From Rhodospirillales bacterium (GTDB taxonomy: Bacteria > Pseudomonadota > Alphaproteobacteria > Acetobacterales > Acetobacteraceae): a stretch of DNA of 5,528 nt. Below the pieces are notes generated by a model. That model was not told the origin of the DNA, did not search any database, and saw only the letters and a list, made by a program, of their open reading frames with translations. Positions within the stretch are counted from its first letter, which is position 1, and every line of letters begins with the position of its first letter. The stretch is from NCBI GenBank assembly GCA_025352915.1, contig JANXSA010000411.1, positions 1-5,528 of the forward strand. Direction: 5' to 3'. Made by a program: the position numbers and the translations under genes. Shown one piece after another: positions 5,414 to 5,528 of this stretch.

Positions 5414-5528
5414 ATGCCCACTCCCGTGTTGCGATGGAACGGATGCGGCCTGGATCGGCGATGAGGAAGCGCCATGCGGTGGCGCAGGCTTGGACGATGT
5501 CTTCGTAGGTTGGCCAGACGTGGTGGCT
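5386..5528 (-). mobile_element. Left portion of an IS630-type insertion sequence (boundary tentative)
   Basis: The transposase fragment implies that an insertion sequence enters from the right. IS630-family elements insert at TA dinucleotides and usually end a few dozen bases past the transposase stop. The nearest candidate is the TA at 5386-5387, reading inward as TAATACCAACCCGCTC. The opposite inverted repeat lies outside the window, so this boundary is only a proposal. Confidence 0.4.
5400..5528 (-). CDS. IS630-type transposase, C-terminal fragment (continues beyond window)
   Basis: The minus strand is open from the window edge to a TGA at 5400-5402 and encodes 42 residues: SHHVWPTYEDIVQACATAWR followed by FLIADPGRIRSIATREWACV and SL. 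This matches the characteristic C-terminus of IS630-family DDE transposases, in which a 'v(f/w)-x-(t/s)Yedivda-c-aWr' helix is followed by 'p-ri-SI--r-Wa' shortly before the stop. The catalytic DDE residues would lie to the right of the window and cannot be judged, so whether the element is intact is unknown. It is too short to be found by length filters. Identification rests on recalled family pattern rather than a search. Confidence 0.75.
   Translation of the reverse strand, partial: SHHVWPTYEDIVQACATAWRFLIADPGRIRSIATREWACVSL

Noticed and set aside
5149..5475. 108-codon minus-strand frame overlapping the transposase end
   Set aside because: It reads the transposase tail out of frame and gives a Cys/Arg/Ser-rich product without an identifiable start signal.
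1..5528. CRISPR array, tRNA or rRNA gene
   Set aside because: No regularly spaced direct repeats, cloverleaf-like sequence or rRNA motifs were seen on either strand.

Overview
The window looks like the chromosome of a GC-rich alphaproteobacterium. The Rhodospirillales, and within them the Acetobacteraceae, fit best. The reasons are roughly 65-70% GC with strong C/G third-position bias, the side-by-side arrangement of a histidine operon and hslVU, an HslV with an alphaproteobacterial-type N-terminal propeptide, and GC-rich palindromic repeats at gene ends. The taxonomic placement is inference, because no marker gene such as 16S rRNA is present.

Positions 33-2998 (minus strand) hold a tightly packed histidine biosynthesis operon, read hisB - DUF2628-type membrane protein - hisH - GNAT acetyltransferase - hisA. 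Every junction overlaps: TTGA, GTGA, ATGA and then TGATG. HisB makes imidazole-acetol phosphate, HisA isomerises ProFAR to PRFAR, and HisH supplies ammonia to the HisF cyclase. hisF is not in the window and would be expected just left of position 1. Two non-histidine genes are embedded in the chain.

Positions 2999-3085 form a short divergent intergenic region that must carry the promoters for both the his operon and hslVU.

Positions 3086-5017 (plus strand) encode HslV (peptidase) and HslU (AAA+ unfoldase), the two halves of the ClpQY protease. They are separated by a strikingly AT-rich 57-bp spacer that holds an A/T hairpin.

Positions 5018-5528 are accessory in character. A cluster of GC-rich hairpins follows hslU directly. 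Next comes a stretch of clearly lower GC (about 56% over 5161-5400) with small unrecognised ORFs on the minus strand, two of them preceded by strong Shine-Dalgarno sites. The right edge contains the last 42 codons of an IS630-type transposase on the minus strand, which enters from beyond the window. A GC-rich repeat with the same skeleton as the one after hslU also sits at the 3' end of hisA and encodes its last residues.

No CRISPR array, tRNA or rRNA is visible. I found no convincing undescribed multi-gene system. The most worthwhile leads are the sense-oriented palindromic repeats at both operon ends, the AT-rich hslV-hslU spacer, the two extra genes inside the his operon, and the small-ORF region next to the insertion sequence.
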